From Hymenobacter sp. BRD67 (lineage in GTDB: Bacteria; Bacteroidota; Bacteroidia; Cytophagales; Hymenobacteraceae): a stretch of 64,000 bases of DNA. Below are positions 1-9,435 of this stretch, one piece after another (position 1 is the stretch's first letter; each line of letters opens with the position of its first letter). The stretch is from contig NZ_CP053904.1 of the NCBI RefSeq assembly GCF_013256425.1, positions 868,001-932,000 on the forward strand, read 5' to 3'. The notes under the pieces are model-generated. The model saw nothing but the letters and a program-made list of their open reading frames with translations. It made no database searches and was not told where the DNA came from. The position numbers and the translations under genes were made by a program.

Positions 1-3
1 CAT

Positions 4-38
4 AAAAAAGCCCGCCCAGGTTACCGGACGAGCTTTTT
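4..38 (-). terminator. Intrinsic terminator of sucC
   Basis: On the minus strand a 13-base-pair stem (arms at 5-17 and 26-38, two G-U pairs) with an 8-base loop ends in a run of T. It lies 23 bases past the sucC stop codon, so it should end the sucC transcript. The A/T-flanked stem would also work from the other strand. Confidence 0.85.
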
Positions 39-60
39 ATAATATTTATTTTTCGCTATA

Positions 61-1257
61 TTACGCAGCGGCCAGTACTTCCTTCACGCGGGCGGCGGCA
101 TCTTTCAGCAGCACGGCCGACTTCACCTGCAGGCCGCTCTCATCGATGATGCGGGCGCCTTCCTCCGCGTTGGTGCCTTGCAGGCGCACGATGATGGGCA
201 CGCGGATGTCACCGATTTTCTTGTAGGCTTCCACTACGCCGTTGGCCACGCGGTCGCAGCGCACAATGCCGCCGAAGATGTTGATGAGGATGGCCTTCAC
301 GTTCGGGTCTTTCAGGATGATGCGGAAGCCCGCCTCTACCGTCTGGGCGTTGGCTCCACCCCCGACGTCGAGGAAGTTAGCGGGCTCGCCGCCGCTCAGC
401 TTGATGATGTCCATCGTGGCCATGGCCAGGCCCGCGCCGTTTACCATGCAGCCCACGTTGCCGTCGAGTTTCACGTAGTTCAGGTTCGAAGCTGAGGCCT
501 CCACTTCCAGCGGGTCTTCCTCGTTGAGGTCGCGCAGGGCTACGAAGTCCTTGTGGCGGTAGAGGGCGTTGTCGTCCAGGGTCACCTTGGCGTCAACGGC
601 CAGAATCTTATTGTCCGACGTCTTCAGCACCGGGTTAATCTCGAACATGGCCGAGTCGGTTTCATCGTAGGCCTTGTACAAGGCCGTCACGAACTTCACC
701 ATTTCCTTGAAGGCATCGCCCGAGAGGCCAAGGCCAAAGGCAATTTTGCGCGCCTGAAAGCCTTGCAGGCCCACGGCGGGGTCTACAAACTCCTTATGGA
801 TTTTTTCGGGGTGCGACTCGGCAACCTCCTCGATATCCATGCCGCCCTCGGTGGTGTAGATAATGACATTTTTGCCGCTGGTGCGGTCGAGCAGTACGCT
901 CATGTAGTACTCCTTGGTAGGGCTTTCGCCGGGGTAGTATACATCCTGGGCGATGAGCACCTTGTGCACCTTGCGGCCTTCGGCGCCGGTCTGCTTGGTC
1001 ACGAGCTGCATGCCGAGAATCTGGCCGGCGATGTCTTTTACCTGCTCCAGATTTTTAGCGAGCTTCACTCCGCCGCCCTTGCCCCGGCCGCCGGCATGAA
1101 TCTGGGCCTTGATAACGTACCAGCTGGTGCCGGTTTGCTCGGTGAGCTTTTTGGCGGCTTCTACGGCTTCTTCGGCGGTGTCGGCCGTAATGCCTTCCTG
1201 CACGCGCACGCCGTACTTTTTCAGAATTTCCTTGCCTTGATACTCGTGAATGTTCAT
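61..1257 (-). CDS. sucC: Succinyl-CoA synthetase (ADP-forming) beta subunit
   Basis: This is the ATP-grasp subunit of the TCA-cycle enzyme that interconverts succinyl-CoA and succinate with formation of ATP; it acts in the cytoplasm with the alpha subunit SucD, which is not in the window. The product is 398 residues, close to the usual 388-400. It begins [17 protein letters not shown], carries the ATP-grasp glycine-rich segment [13 protein letters not shown] and the conserved late motif [10 protein letters not shown]. The frame is open 31 codons further upstream, but that extension is Thr/Pro-rich and encoded by the short GAGTAA repeats, so I start at the ATG at 1257. It is transcribed away from the LolD-like gene and has its own terminator. 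Confidence 0.97.
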   Translation of the reverse strand: MNIHEYQGKEILKKYGVRVQEGITADTAEEAVEAAKKLTEQTGTSWYVIKAQIHAGGRGKGGGVKLAKNLEQVKDIAGQILGMQLVTKQTGAEGRKVHKVLIAQDVYYPGESPTKEYYMSVLLDRTSGKNVIIYTTEGGMDIEEVAESHPEKIHKEFVDPAVGLQGFQARKIAFGLGLSGDAFKEMVKFVTALYKAYDETDSAMFEINPVLKTSDNKILAVDAKVTLDDNALYRHKDFVALRDLNEEDPLEVEASASNLNYVKLDGNVGCMVNGAGLAMATMDIIKLSGGEPANFLDVGGGANAQTVEAGFRIILKDPNVKAILINIFGGIVRCDRVANGVVEAYKKIGDIRVPIIVRLQGTNAEEGARIIDESGLQVKSAVLLKDAAARVKEVLAAA

Positions 1258-1307
1258 CGGAGGGGTAGGGGTGATGCTAATTACTGGCGCGAAGGTAGGG
1301 CCGGAAG

Positions 1308-1340
1308 GAGTAATGGGAGTAATTTGAGTAAGGGGAGTAA
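1308..1340. repeat. Four GAGTAA hexamers at exact 9-bp spacing upstream of sucC
   Basis: GAGTAA occurs at 1308, 1317, 1326 and 1335, always 9 bases apart, with one inverted copy (TTACTC) at 1375-1380. The array lies between the divergent sucC and LolD-like genes, 50-80 bases upstream of the sucC start. It could be a regulator-binding array or a plain microsatellite; no function is shown. Confidence 0.6.
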
Positions 1341-1410
1341 AGCCGTGCAAATAATAGCCATGACATTACCCTCCTTACTCATTATGCCAACGCCCGGCCC
1401 CCTTTCCGCG

Positions 1411-1418
1411 TAGCTTTG
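1411..1418 (+). promoter_or_regulatory. Bacteroidota -7 promoter element (TAGCTTTG)
   Basis: TAGCTTTG matches the Bacteroidota -7 consensus TAnnTTTG and lies 33 bases before the TTG start of the LolD-like gene. I see no clear -33 TTG at the expected distance, so the match is partial. Confidence 0.45.
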
Positions 1419-1450
1419 CCCTGATACTATATTATTTTCTTTCGTTCGCT

Positions 1451-2107
1451 TTGCTGCAAGCTATTAACCTCCGTAAAAGCTACAACTCGCTGGAAGTGCT
1501 CAAAGGCATCGACCTTACTATTCAGCGGGCCGAGATTGTGAGTATCGTGGGGTCGTCGGGCGCCGGAAAAAGCACGTTGCTGCATATTCTGGGCACCCTG
1601 GACAACCCCGACTCGGGTGAGGTGCTCTTCGATGGCGAGTCGGTTACCAGCCTGGGCCGCACCTCGCTGGCCAGGTTTCGCAACCGCCATATCGGCTTCG
1701 TGTTTCAGTTTCACAACCTGCTGCCTGAGTTTACGGCCATTGAAAACGTGTGCCTGCCCGCTTACCTGGCCGACCGCTCCGAAAAAGAGGTGCGCGTGCG
1801 GGCCCGCGAGCTGCTCGGCCTGCTCAACCTCGACCACCGGGTCGACCACAAGCCCAGCGAGATGAGCGGTGGCGAGCAGCAGCGCGTGTCGGTGGCCCGC
1901 GCCCTTATCAACTCGCCCGAAATTATTTTCGCCGACGAGCCCAGCGGCAACCTCGACTCGAAAAACGCCCAGGAGCTGCACGAGCTGTTTTTCTGGCTCC
2001 GCAAGGAGTTTGGCCAAACGTTTGTCATTGTAACCCACAACGATACACTGGCCCAGATGGCCGACCGCACCATTGTGATGCGCGACGGCCATATTCTGGA
2101 GGAGTAG
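1451..2107 (+). CDS. LolD/MacB-type ABC transporter ATP-binding protein
   Basis: This 218-residue ATPase belongs to the LolD/MacB/FtsE group, which drives lipoprotein release or export in complex with a separate membrane permease at the inner membrane. It has Walker [10 protein letters not shown] (34-42), the Q-loop glutamine near 86, the signature SGGEQQR (139-145), Walker B IIFADEP (158-164) and the switch histidine in VTHND (about 196). The only start in frame is TTG at 1451, 33 bases after a TAGCTTTG element. No permease gene lies next to it, so the partner must be encoded elsewhere. LolD is the likeliest role, but MacB- or FtsE-like use cannot be excluded. Confidence 0.88.
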   Translation: MLQAINLRKSYNSLEVLKGIDLTIQRAEIVSIVGSSGAGKSTLLHILGTLDNPDSGEVLFDGESVTSLGRTSLARFRNRHIGFVFQFHNLLPEFTAIENVCLPAYLADRSEKEVRVRARELLGLLNLDHRVDHKPSEMSGGEQQRVSVARALINSPEIIFADEPSGNLDSKNAQELHELFFWLRKEFGQTFVIVTHNDTLAQMADRTIVMRDGHILEE

Positions 2108-2117
2108 CGGGTAGAAA

Positions 2118-2170
2118 GCCAAAAAAGAACGTCATGCTTCGACAAGCTCAGCATGACGTTCTTTTTTGGC
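2118..2170. repeat. Perfect 21-bp inverted repeat with GAACGTCATGC core
   Basis: Two perfect 21-base arms (2118-2138 and 2150-2170) surround an 11-base loop. The inner part (GAACGTCATGC / GCATGACGTTC) also occurs in the hairpin at 46204-46309, and the half-site GAACGTCATGC at 14091-14101. It sits 10 bases after the LolD-like stop and is followed by T-rich sequence, so it probably doubles as a terminator. Confidence 0.8.
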
Positions 2171-2366
2171 TTTTTTAGCAAGACGGCCCGCGCTAAGCCG
2201 GTTGGAAAATAGCCTTGCTCGAAATAATTTTTAATTGCCCGTTAAACCATCTGATAATCAGCGATAAGATTTACTAAATAAATTGGCTTTTGGGGCACCT
2301 TCCTTAGCCGGGTCGGGTTTGATATTCGTACTACAGAACGATAACCGGCCGCTGGCCACCCCAACC

Positions 2367-3172
2367 ATGACCGAAGTCACCAAAGCCCCGAAAGAAGCTA
2401 CCGCCAAAAAGGCTGCTCCCGCGTGGAGAGCTATGACATCGCCAAGTCGGACGAGACGCTCGACCTGGCGAAGGACCTGGCCAAGTTTATCAAGGAAAAT
2501 AAGCTCAGCACCCAGGTGCAGGGCAAGGAGTTTGTGAACGTGGAGGGCTGGCAGTATGCTGGCTCGCGCCTGGGCATCGTGCCCATCGTGGAGCACGTCA
2601 TCAACGTAAGCTCCGAGCAAGAAATTAAGTATCAGGCCAAAGTAACGCTGTTCGATATGCGCTCGCAGCATACTGTGGGTGCCGGCTTCGCCATCTGCTC
2701 GAATAAGGAGAGCGGCAAGAAGTTTTACCAGGAGTTTGCCATTGCCAGCATGGCCCAGACCCGCGCCATCGGCAAAGCCTACCGCAACATCCTGGCCTGG
2801 ATTATCCGGGCTGCCGGCTACGAGCCTACGCCGGCTGAGGAAATGGAGTACACCGGCAATGTGCCCGCCCCCGCCGTGGCCACGGCCGTAGCGGAGCCCA
2901 CGCCCGTGATGCGCGCCGTAACCACTGCCCCGGCCGTGCCAGTAGAAACCCCTGCCGCCGAAGCGCCCGCTGCTTTGCCGGTGCAGTATGCTACGGCTTC
3001 GCAGAAAGAGGAAATTATCCGCCTGCTGAACCACCCGCTCATCACGCGTCAGGAGAAGACGAAGATGTTGCTCAACATTAACCGCCTCGATGAGGAGCGT
3101 GCCACGCAGGCTATCGCCAAGCTGCGCAAAGCCATCGAAGACCGTGAGGGTACGACGGCCGTAGCTGCCTAG
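2367..3172 (+). CDS. Single-strand-annealing-like protein (phage recombinase type), with frameshift
   Basis: The main reading frame from 2423 gives 249 residues. A segment near its middle (IASMAQTRAIGKAYRNILAW, then AGYEPTPAEEME) resembles a motif common in phage single-strand annealing and DNA-metabolism proteins of the Erf/Rad52-like sort. A Pro/Ala linker follows, then a helical C-terminus (ATASQKEEIIRLLN) like the tail of such proteins. The natural start is probably ATG 2367, whose Lys/Ala-rich frame (MTEVTKAPKEATAKKAAPA) joins the main frame if one base is restored near 2418-2422. Otherwise GTG 2423 is the start. There is no prophage around it. The family assignment is from recalled motifs only. 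Confidence 0.5.
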
Positions 3173-3194
3173 TAGTTTAAAAAACCTGATTATC

Positions 3195-3225
3195 AGCCCG
3201 GTACCGTAAGGTGCCGGGCTTTTTT
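3195..3225 (+). terminator. Intrinsic terminator
   Basis: An 11-base-pair stem (3195-3205 with 3210-3220, one G-T pair) with a GTAA loop is followed by six T. It ends the plus-strand gene that stops at 3172 and separates it from the convergent BLUF gene. Confidence 0.88.
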
Positions 3226-3253
3226 GTTAGGTGCGCCAGAAATGCCGGGGCGG

Positions 3254-3712
3254 TTAAGCCAGCTGACTGGTATACGCTTGCGGCGGTGTGGGCCGCACGT
3301 AGTCGAGCAGCCGGTTGAGCAGCGTACTGGATAAAGCAGGTATCAGAGGCAGTAGAAAGGAGGCGGAAGAGGTATCTACAAAGCCCAGCAAGGAAGCCAG
3401 ACAAGTGTCGGGGGCGGCTACGTGGAAGCCCATGCGCCACTCGCCAAAGCGTCGCGCCGCCAGGGGGCCACTGGCCAGAATAGTGCAATTTTGGTGGCGT
3501 CGGTCGCGAGCAATATGCTGGTATAGCCCCATCACCTGAGAACGTTCGCCTTCCAGCACCTGAATAAACTTTCCGGAAGGCACATAGAGCAACAGGCCGG
3601 TTACATCCTGCTTAGTATTATAGTTTCGGGCGTGAAGCAGCAGGTCTTGCAGGTCGGCTTCGGTGAAGGACTGGGTAGCCAGGCTTTCGTAAACGAGATA
3701 AAACAGGGGCAT
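3254..3712 (-). CDS. BLUF-domain blue-light sensor
   Basis: This 152-residue protein is a short BLUF photoreceptor that binds FAD and senses blue light. The BLUF fold fills residues 1-96 and keeps the key residues: Tyr8 (LVYESLAT), Asn32 (ARNYNTK), Gln51 (FIQVLEG) and the late pair Trp92/Met94 (EWRMGF). The remaining 55 residues form a short C-terminal cap and carry no known output domain, so it should signal by protein contact, as in other short BLUF proteins. It stands alone with no cyclase, phosphodiesterase or regulator beside it, and its target is unknown. ATG 3712 fits the usual N-terminus. Confidence 0.93.
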   Translation of the reverse strand: MPLFYLVYESLATQSFTEADLQDLLLHARNYNTKQDVTGLLLYVPSGKFIQVLEGERSQVMGLYQHIARDRRHQNCTILASGPLAARRFGEWRMGFHVAAPDTCLASLLGFVDTSSASFLLPLIPALSSTLLNRLLDYVRPTPPQAYTSQLA

Positions 3713-3839
3713 AGCGCTAAAAAGAGTATCGGCCTGCTAAGGTATAAATGCAAAGGCTGGATTCAGCTAAAGCAGGCCCGGTACAGCGTTATTCTTAGTT
3801 AAATTCGCGTTTACAGGGTTGTGGACTGAACAAAACCCG

Positions 3840-4286
3840 GAGCCGGCTGGACCTTCGTCAGCCAGAGCGACTTTGCCCCAACGGCAGCGCCTTAGGCAAT
3901 ACCAACGCGCCCGATGGCACGGCCGTGGCCTTTTTGCAAATTAATGGCAGCATAGCCGAAGTGTTTGGGAAGAGCGTGCCTACATATTGCCGGGCATTCG
4001 CGTGCTGCTGGGTGTCATCGCACCTACGAGTGCCAGCTTTCGGTTGTACCTCACCAGCGGCAGTCTGGCCGAAGCCCTGCCTGCTATCAGCAACTTTAGC
4101 CCCGTAAGTGCGGCAAGCGGCAGCAGCATTATGCTCACCGGCGCCAACCTCGACGGTACCACCTACGTGAGCCTGGATAATGAAGCCGTAGTGCCGACCC
4201 GCGTGACCAGAGCCAGCCTGAGCCTCGTAGTACCAGCCAGCACGAGCACTTGTGTAGCGCGGGCTAGCGGCGAGGCTCTGTGTTGA
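3840..4286 (+). pseudogene. Decayed secreted protein with IPT/TIG domain
   Basis: Three reading frames in succession carry pieces of one protein. AGWTFVSQSDFAPTA (frame of 3848) and NAPDGTAVAFLQINGSIAEV (frame of 3925) resemble the WTF...NPNAPDGTQVAFLQ carbohydrate-binding-like domain of secreted proteins. ISNFSPVSAASGSSIMLTG with NLDGTTYVSLDNEAVV (frame of 3987) is an IPT/TIG immunoglobulin-like domain. There is no signal peptide and no C-terminal sorting domain, and the frame changes more than once, so this is a remnant of a surface or adhesin protein. Confidence 0.65.
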
Positions 4287-4289
4287 CGG

Positions 4290-4780
4290 TGGAGTAGTTG
4301 AGTAAGTCTGCCGAGAGCCTGCGCATGGCCTGTCCGGGGTGTTGTTTATATAGCTTTTCACAGAATACCAAAAAAGCTGGAAATCAGTCTAAGCCGGCAA
4401 CGATAAGTAAGAATGTCTTGGTAGCCGAAAGTCATAAGCGCATTTTAAAACGCAAAAAAGTAGAAGCCCGCGTGGGGGTAGGCGAAGCGCTGTGCATCTG
4501 TTGCTGGTCAGAACCGCTGCTTTGAGTGCGGCACCCGGTTTTTACTGGCCTTCTTAATTGATGCACGATAAATTTTTTAGCCGGCGCTTACAGGATGCGC
4601 CTTTCCGGCCACTACTGAAAACAGGGAATCTACAGCCGCTCATTTCTGGTGGCCTGCCCTGGGAGGTGGCTTCTAGGAAGGCCAGTCGCAGCTTAATTGA
4701 CCGGCCCCCTGGCAAACTGCTTCCCCAAACTAGCGCGCGGCATATCTTGCGTATTGCCCACTAAACCGGCGTTCTTTCGT
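4290..4780. other. Non-coding stretch
   Basis: I see no gene with family resemblance, no clear hairpin and no repeat here. Short open frames exist (for example 4298-4525) but look random. The region probably holds the promoter of the gene that starts at 4781. Confidence 0.5.
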
Positions 4781-5890
4781 ATGCGTGCGGTTCTGCTGCT
4801 GGCTTTGCTATGCTGCGCCTCTTCGGTCGCTGCTTTTTCGGCCCTTACCCACCAGGCGGTGGTGGATTCCTGCTGGGCACATAACCTGGTGCCGGTGCTG
4901 GAAAGTCGTTACCCCGGCGCTACGCCCGCCGAGCTGCGCGAAGCCCGCAGCTACGCCTACGGCGGGTCTTTACTCCAGGACCTGGGTTACTTCCCCGGCA
5001 ATGTGGCTTTCTTCTCCAACCTGACGCACTACGTGCATACGGGCGACTTTGTGGGGGCGCTCCGCGACGAGGCCCGCACCCGCAACGAACTGGCTTTTGC
5101 CCTTGGCGCGTTGGCGCACTACGTAGCGGATGGCGTTGGGCACCCCGCCGGAACCAATGCCGTCACGAACCTCGTATTCCCCGAGCTCACTGCCCGGCTG
5201 GGCTGTCCCATCACGTATGCCCAGGCACCGCGCCAGCACGCCCAGGTTGAGTTTGCCTTCGATGTGACCCAGGTGCAGGCGGGGTACTACCGGTCGGAGG
5301 AATTTCACGAGGCCCTCGGGCTTCGGATAAGCGAACCGGTGCTGGCGCGGGCTTTCTGGCGCACCTATGGCTTGCAGCTGGCGCAGGTGCTGCCGCACGA
5401 AAAGCGGGGCCTAGCTGCGTTTCACTTCGTGGCGGCCGAGCTGCTGCCCGCCGCCGTGCGTGCAAGCGAATATGTGCCGCCTGGTCAGCTGAGCCGCCTG
5501 CCGACGACCGACCGGCTGCGCTATTACGAACGGATTAATACCGGGCATTTTCGGCGGCGCAGGGGCCCGCGACCCGACCATTTGAGCCTGGGGATGCACC
5601 TGCTCGTCTGGCTGCGGCCCACCCTGCCCCGGCTGGGAGTAGCGCCCCAGCTGGCGTTTCGCCCGCTACCGCCCGCGGCCGAAGCTACCATGCAGGCCAG
5701 CTTCGGCCAAGCGATTGTGCGCTACCAGGCGCTGCTGGCCGACCTAAGCGCCCCTTTACCTAACCTGAACCTGGATACCGGACGGCTGACTCAGCTCGGC
5801 GACTATTCCTTGGCCGACCGCACCAACACCCTGTGGATTCGGCGGCTGGCGAACGCCCGACGTGGGAATCTGGCACCGGCCGGGCAGTAA
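4781..5890 (+). CDS. Zinc-dependent phospholipase C-like secreted protein
   Basis: This 369-residue exported protein has a signal peptide (MRAVLLLALLCCASSVAA) and the metal-ligand pattern of the zinc phospholipase C / S1-P1 nuclease-like fold: His24 (LTHQAV), Asp67 (LLQDLGYF), His83 and His86 (LTHYVHTGDF), then His113, Asp117 and His121 (AHYVADGVGHP). Related proteins hydrolyse phospholipids or other phosphodiesters outside the cytoplasm; the substrate here is unknown. I start at ATG 4781 because it opens the signal peptide, although the frame is open upstream to 4697. It stands alone, about 300 bases before the cytochrome peroxidase gene. Confidence 0.75.
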   Translation: MRAVLLLALLCCASSVAAFSALTHQAVVDSCWAHNLVPVLESRYPGATPAELREARSYAYGGSLLQDLGYFPGNVAFFSNLTHYVHTGDFVGALRDEARTRNELAFALGALAHYVADGVGHPAGTNAVTNLVFPELTARLGCPITYAQAPRQHAQVEFAFDVTQVQAGYYRSEEFHEALGLRISEPVLARAFWRTYGLQLAQVLPHEKRGLAAFHFVAAELLPAAVRASEYVPPGQLSRLPTTDRLRYYERINTGHFRRRRGPRPDHLSLGMHLLVWLRPTLPRLGVAPQLAFRPLPPAAEATMQASFGQAIVRYQALLADLSAPLPNLNLDTGRLTQLGDYSLADRTNTLWIRRLANARRGNLAPAGQ

Positions 5891-6184
5891 AACAACTGGC
5901 TTTTTTAGGCCGGGAGAACCCGCTTGGTGCTGACCTGGCTGATTCTGCGGCCAGTAAAGCGGGTAGGCGGAACAGCAAAAAGATATTTTATCGGCTTACT
6001 GACAGGTGTTTAGTCGAAAAAAAGTGCGTTGAGCAGCCATGTATCAGGCCGGCGTAGGGGTAGGGCCGGCCTCACGCATCTTACTGCCAAGCGGCTCGGT
6101 TGCCTCCGCAGCACCGAAGCCCGCCGGACTGATAAAGCTGCCTGAATCAAGTACGTTAAGCCATCACTCGCTATCACCCTGCCT
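5891..6184. other. Intergenic region upstream of the cytochrome peroxidase
   Basis: No gene or clear hairpin is seen. It should hold the promoter of the gene at 6185, but I could not point to a convincing -7/-33 pair. Confidence 0.4.
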
Positions 6185-7351
6185 ATGCCTGCCTCTACTA
6201 CTACTCAGCTTACTGCGCTGCTGGCTGCGGCGGCCTTGCTTGTGGCAGTAGCTGCTTGTCAAAAGCAAACTACTCCCCTCATCCCAGCGGGCACTCTGGC
6301 GGCTCTCCCCCTCACTGCCTTAAGCCCGGCCGACAACCCCACCAGTCCGGCGAAGGTTGACCTGGGCCGCGCCCTGTACTGGGACCCGGTGCTCTCGGGT
6401 GGGCGGGACGTGAGCTGCGCCAGCTGCCACCACCCGGCCACTGGCTATGCCGACGGGCTCGACCTGGCCATTGGCGAAAACGGGCAGGGACTCGGCGCGG
6501 CGCGGCATTTTCGCCTCCCTAATACCATTCCCTTCGGCCAGCGCAATACCTCCACGGTACTCAATAGCGCCTTCAATGGCCTGACCCTTAACGGCTCGGT
6601 AGACCCAGCGCTCGCCCCTATGTTCTGGGACAGCCGGGCCAACTCCCTGGAAACCCAGGCCCTGCTGCCCGTGGCCAAGCTGGAAGAAATGCGCGGCCAT
6701 CAATACGCCGAAGGAGCTGCCCCCGACTCGGTAGTGGCACGCCTGCGCCGTATTCCGGCTTATGAGGCGCTGTTTCAGGCCGCTTTTCCCCAGCCGGTGC
6801 CCATCACGGCCACGACCATCGGCCAGGCGCTGGCTTGCTTCGAGCGTACGCTGGTAGCCACCAACTCGCCGTATGACCAGTACCTGCGTGGCAATACGGC
6901 TGCGCTGACTGCCCAGCAGGTTCAAGGCATGCAATCCTTCTTGCAGAGTGGCTGCGGCAACTGTCACAGCGGCCCTATGCTCAGTGACTACCAGCTGCAC
7001 GTGATGGGCGTGCCCGATAACGCCAAGAACGTGACTTCTGATACGGGCGCGAACGGTACCTACGCCTTTCGCACGCCCAGCCTGCGCAACGTGGCCCTGA
7101 CCGCGCCCTACATGCACAGCGGGGCCGTAGCCAACCTGGCCGCCGTACTAGATTTTTATGATAACGGCCGGGACGGCGCAACGGCCAACCCCCACGTGAG
7201 CGCCCGTCAGCGTGACCTGCAATTCCCTAACCGCGTGCAAAACAAGCAGGCTATCATTGCTTTTCTCAATTCGCTTACTGACACTAACTACGACCGGACA
7301 GTGCCTGCCACGGTACCCAGCGGCCTAGTAGTGGGTGGAAATATTCAGTAA
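6185..7351 (+). CDS. Di-heme cytochrome c peroxidase (MauG/CcpA family), lipoprotein
   Basis: The 388-residue protein has a lipoprotein signal ending in LVAVAAC (Cys25), so it should be anchored in the envelope. Two heme c sites are present, CASCH (78-82) and CGNCH (257-261), as in bacterial di-heme peroxidases, which reduce hydrogen peroxide with electrons from small cytochromes or, in the MauG branch, oxidise other substrates. Further typical segments are MFWDSRA (146-152), [15 protein letters not shown] and FLNSLTD near the end. The start is ATG 6185. No electron donor gene is adjacent. Confidence 0.93.
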   Translation: MPASTTTQLTALLAAAALLVAVAACQKQTTPLIPAGTLAALPLTALSPADNPTSPAKVDLGRALYWDPVLSGGRDVSCASCHHPATGYADGLDLAIGENGQGLGAARHFRLPNTIPFGQRNTSTVLNSAFNGLTLNGSVDPALAPMFWDSRANSLETQALLPVAKLEEMRGHQYAEGAAPDSVVARLRRIPAYEALFQAAFPQPVPITATTIGQALACFERTLVATNSPYDQYLRGNTAALTAQQVQGMQSFLQSGCGNCHSGPMLSDYQLHVMGVPDNAKNVTSDTGANGTYAFRTPSLRNVALTAPYMHSGAVANLAAVLDFYDNGRDGATANPHVSARQRDLQFPNRVQNKQAIIAFLNSLTDTNYDRTVPATVPSGLVVGGNIQ

Positions 7352-7541
7352 AGTGCATGCTTAAGCTTTTTTTCCCTGTTAGCTTCGGCAATGCGTTGCA
7401 AGGGACACGCTGCTCGCCTGCCTGCTGAGCCAGCGTAGCAGCCCCCAGACGTAGCGGCAACCTCCTCTTATCTATATTGTATAAAATTGACTAAAAATTA
7501 CTGGTTGAGCAAGCTGCGGGCTGCTACTCCTTCTTCATTTA

Positions 7542-8228
7542 ATGGCCGTTCTAGATGATGATGCGCTGAATGCCCGCCTGTCGCTGCTGCGCAATGCTGA
7601 CCCCTCAGCGTTTATCGAACTGCTTTTCAAAACCTTTTACGCCCCCCTCGGGACTGTAGTGTACCGCGTCGTGCCCGACCGGGATGTGGTGGAGGACATA
7701 TTACAAGATATGTTTATGAGGATATGGCAGGGCGTAGATACCTTGCCTGAGATAGCGTCGTACCGGGCCTACCTCACCCGTATGAGTCTGAATGCCGCCA
7801 TTCGCTACCAGCAGCGGGCGCAGCGTCAGGTAGCCTGGGAAGATGCCCCGCCCGACACTGCGCCGGTGGCCCCCAGCGCCCTGGCCGAGCTGCATGCCTC
7901 CGAAACTGCCGAGGCCGTTGCGGCCGCCCTTTCGCAGCTGCCGCCCCAGTGCCGCATTGTGTTTGAGCTGAGTCGCTACGAGGAAATGAGCTACCAGCAG
8001 ATAGCCGATGCGCTGGAGATATCGCCCAAAACCGTGGAAAACCAGATGGGCAAGGCCTTGCGCATTATGCGCCGCGAGCTGGCCGGCGTGTTGAAAAATC
8101 TGTACTGGCTACTGTTTTATGTGAGCGCCGCCAGCCTGAGCGCGCGCCAGCTACCTGCCCGTCACCAGGCTGAGTACGCGGTGCCGCACGGGCATCTGCG
8201 CTATTTTTGCGGGGTCGCGTGGGGGTAG
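7542..8228 (+). CDS. ECF RNA polymerase sigma factor, FecI type
   Basis: This 228-residue extracytoplasmic-function sigma factor has region 2 (VVEDILQDMFMRIWQ, about 47-61) and region 4 (LPPQCRIVFELSRYEEMSY followed by QIADALEISPKTVENQM). It would direct RNA polymerase to a small set of promoters when released by the downstream FecR-type anti-sigma factor. The tail after about residue 185 (LYWLLFYVSAASLS) is hydrophobic. It is the first gene of a three-gene set with FecR and an STN-domain protein. The start is ATG 7542. Confidence 0.93.
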   Translation: MAVLDDDALNARLSLLRNADPSAFIELLFKTFYAPLGTVVYRVVPDRDVVEDILQDMFMRIWQGVDTLPEIASYRAYLTRMSLNAAIRYQQRAQRQVAWEDAPPDTAPVAPSALAELHASETAEAVAAALSQLPPQCRIVFELSRYEEMSYQQIADALEISPKTVENQMGKALRIMRRELAGVLKNLYWLLFYVSAASLSARQLPARHQAEYAVPHGHLRYFCGVAWG

Positions 8229-8289
8229 CGCAGTACGGGCGTATCTACTATTCATCCGGGCTATTTTTCCAGGCCAACTTATTCTACCT

Positions 8290-9435
8290 ATGACGCAGCG
8301 CTACTCCGACCCGGCCGATGCCCCTTGGGTGCTGCTGGCCCGCCACCTGGCCGCCGAAGCCTCGGCGAGCGAGCGGGCGGAGCTGCGCGCCTGGGTACAG
8401 GCCGACCCTACCCATCTGCAAATCCTGACCACCGTTACCCGAGCCTGGGAGCGGGCCAGCGAGGCTACGCCCGGCCCGGTACTGTTCTCACCGGCCGACG
8501 TTGAAGCTGCCTGGCAGCGCTTCCGGCCGCTGATGACCGCTACCGTACCGGCCACCAGCGCCGCGCCGGTTGTGCGCCCGCTTTGGCCCGGGCAACAACT
8601 GACCGCTGCCCGCCGCTGGCAGCTGGCAGCTGGCCTGGCATTGCTGTTGGGTGCGGGCTATGCGTTAGCAAAAACGGGGCTTTTTAAACCCCGGGAGCAG
8701 GTGCTGACCTACGCTAGTGCCGCTGCTCGCCGCGCGGTGCGGCTGCCCGATGGCAGCACCGTCTGGCTTCATGCGCATTCGCGGCTGCGGTATGTAGGAG
8801 TAGGGCCGGAGCCGGCCCGTGGGGTGCGGGCCGTCCAGCTCACCGGTGAAGCGTATTTTGAGGTAGTGCCCAACCCGGCCCGGCCGTTTGTGGTGAGTAC
8901 GACCACGGCCCGCGTACGCGTAACAGGTACAGCTTTCAATGTGCGCGCCTATGCCGCCGAAGACTCTGTAGAAGTTAGCGTAACCCAGGGGCAGGTATGG
9001 CTTTCGCACCTAGCAGCCACCGACAGCGTACGGCTGCTGGCGGGCACCCGGGCTGCCCTGCACGCTTCCGATGCGCCCGGCCGGATAGCCGCCCGCCTGC
9101 GCAGCAGTCCGGCCGCCGACCCCAATTTCCGGGCCTGGCAGACGGATACGCTGCGATTTGTAGATGCGCCGCTGACGCAGGTGACCCAGACGCTACGGGC
9201 CACCTTCGGCACGACCATCGAGCTGCTTGATGCCGGCCTGGGGCAGTGCCGCTTTACTGGCACGTTTCCGCACCCGCAGCCGGCGGCCGTGCTGGCGGTA
9301 GTGGCAGCGGCTACGGCCAGCCGCCTCGCCCTCGACGAGCGCGGCAGCTACCAATTGCAGGGGCCGGGCTGCGCTACCCCGGCTTCGGGGCTTCAAACTC
9401 CGGCGGCGTCGGCTACCCGCACGCCCCGGCCGTGA
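8290..9435 (+). CDS. FecR-family anti-sigma factor
   Basis: The 381-residue protein holds the sigma factor at the membrane and passes on a periplasmic signal. The N-terminal cytoplasmic part (about 1-95) is followed by one membrane helix (LAAGLALLLGAGYAL, about 115-130), then a periplasmic FecR domain (VRLPDGSTVWLHAHSRLRY, GEAYFEVVPNPARPFVV, VRVTGTAFNVRAY). A C-terminal DUF4974-like region (LRFVDAPLTQVTQTLRATFG) follows. It lies 61 bases after the sigma gene, and its stop TGA overlaps the GTG start of the next gene (GTGA), so the two are probably translationally coupled. Confidence 0.93.
   Translation: MTQRYSDPADAPWVLLARHLAAEASASERAELRAWVQADPTHLQILTTVTRAWERASEATPGPVLFSPADVEAAWQRFRPLMTATVPATSAAPVVRPLWPGQQLTAARRWQLAAGLALLLGAGYALAKTGLFKPREQVLTYASAAARRAVRLPDGSTVWLHAHSRLRYVGVGPEPARGVRAVQLTGEAYFEVVPNPARPFVVSTTTARVRVTGTAFNVRAYAAEDSVEVSVTQGQVWLSHLAATDSVRLLAGTRAALHASDAPGRIAARLRSSPAADPNFRAWQTDTLRFVDAPLTQVTQTLRATFGTTIELLDAGLGQCRFTGTFPHPQPAAVLAVVAAATASRLALDERGSYQLQGPGCATPASGLQTPAASATRTPRP

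Noticed and set aside
553..1413. A 286-codon plus-strand frame over sucC
   Set aside because: sucC on the minus strand is certain; the plus frame shows no family features.
2367..3172. Prophage remnant
   Set aside because: No integrase, structural or lysis gene is found around the annealing-like gene.
4298..4525. Hypothetical gene after the IPT fragment
   Set aside because: No family features, Lys/Arg-rich random composition, no visible translation signal.
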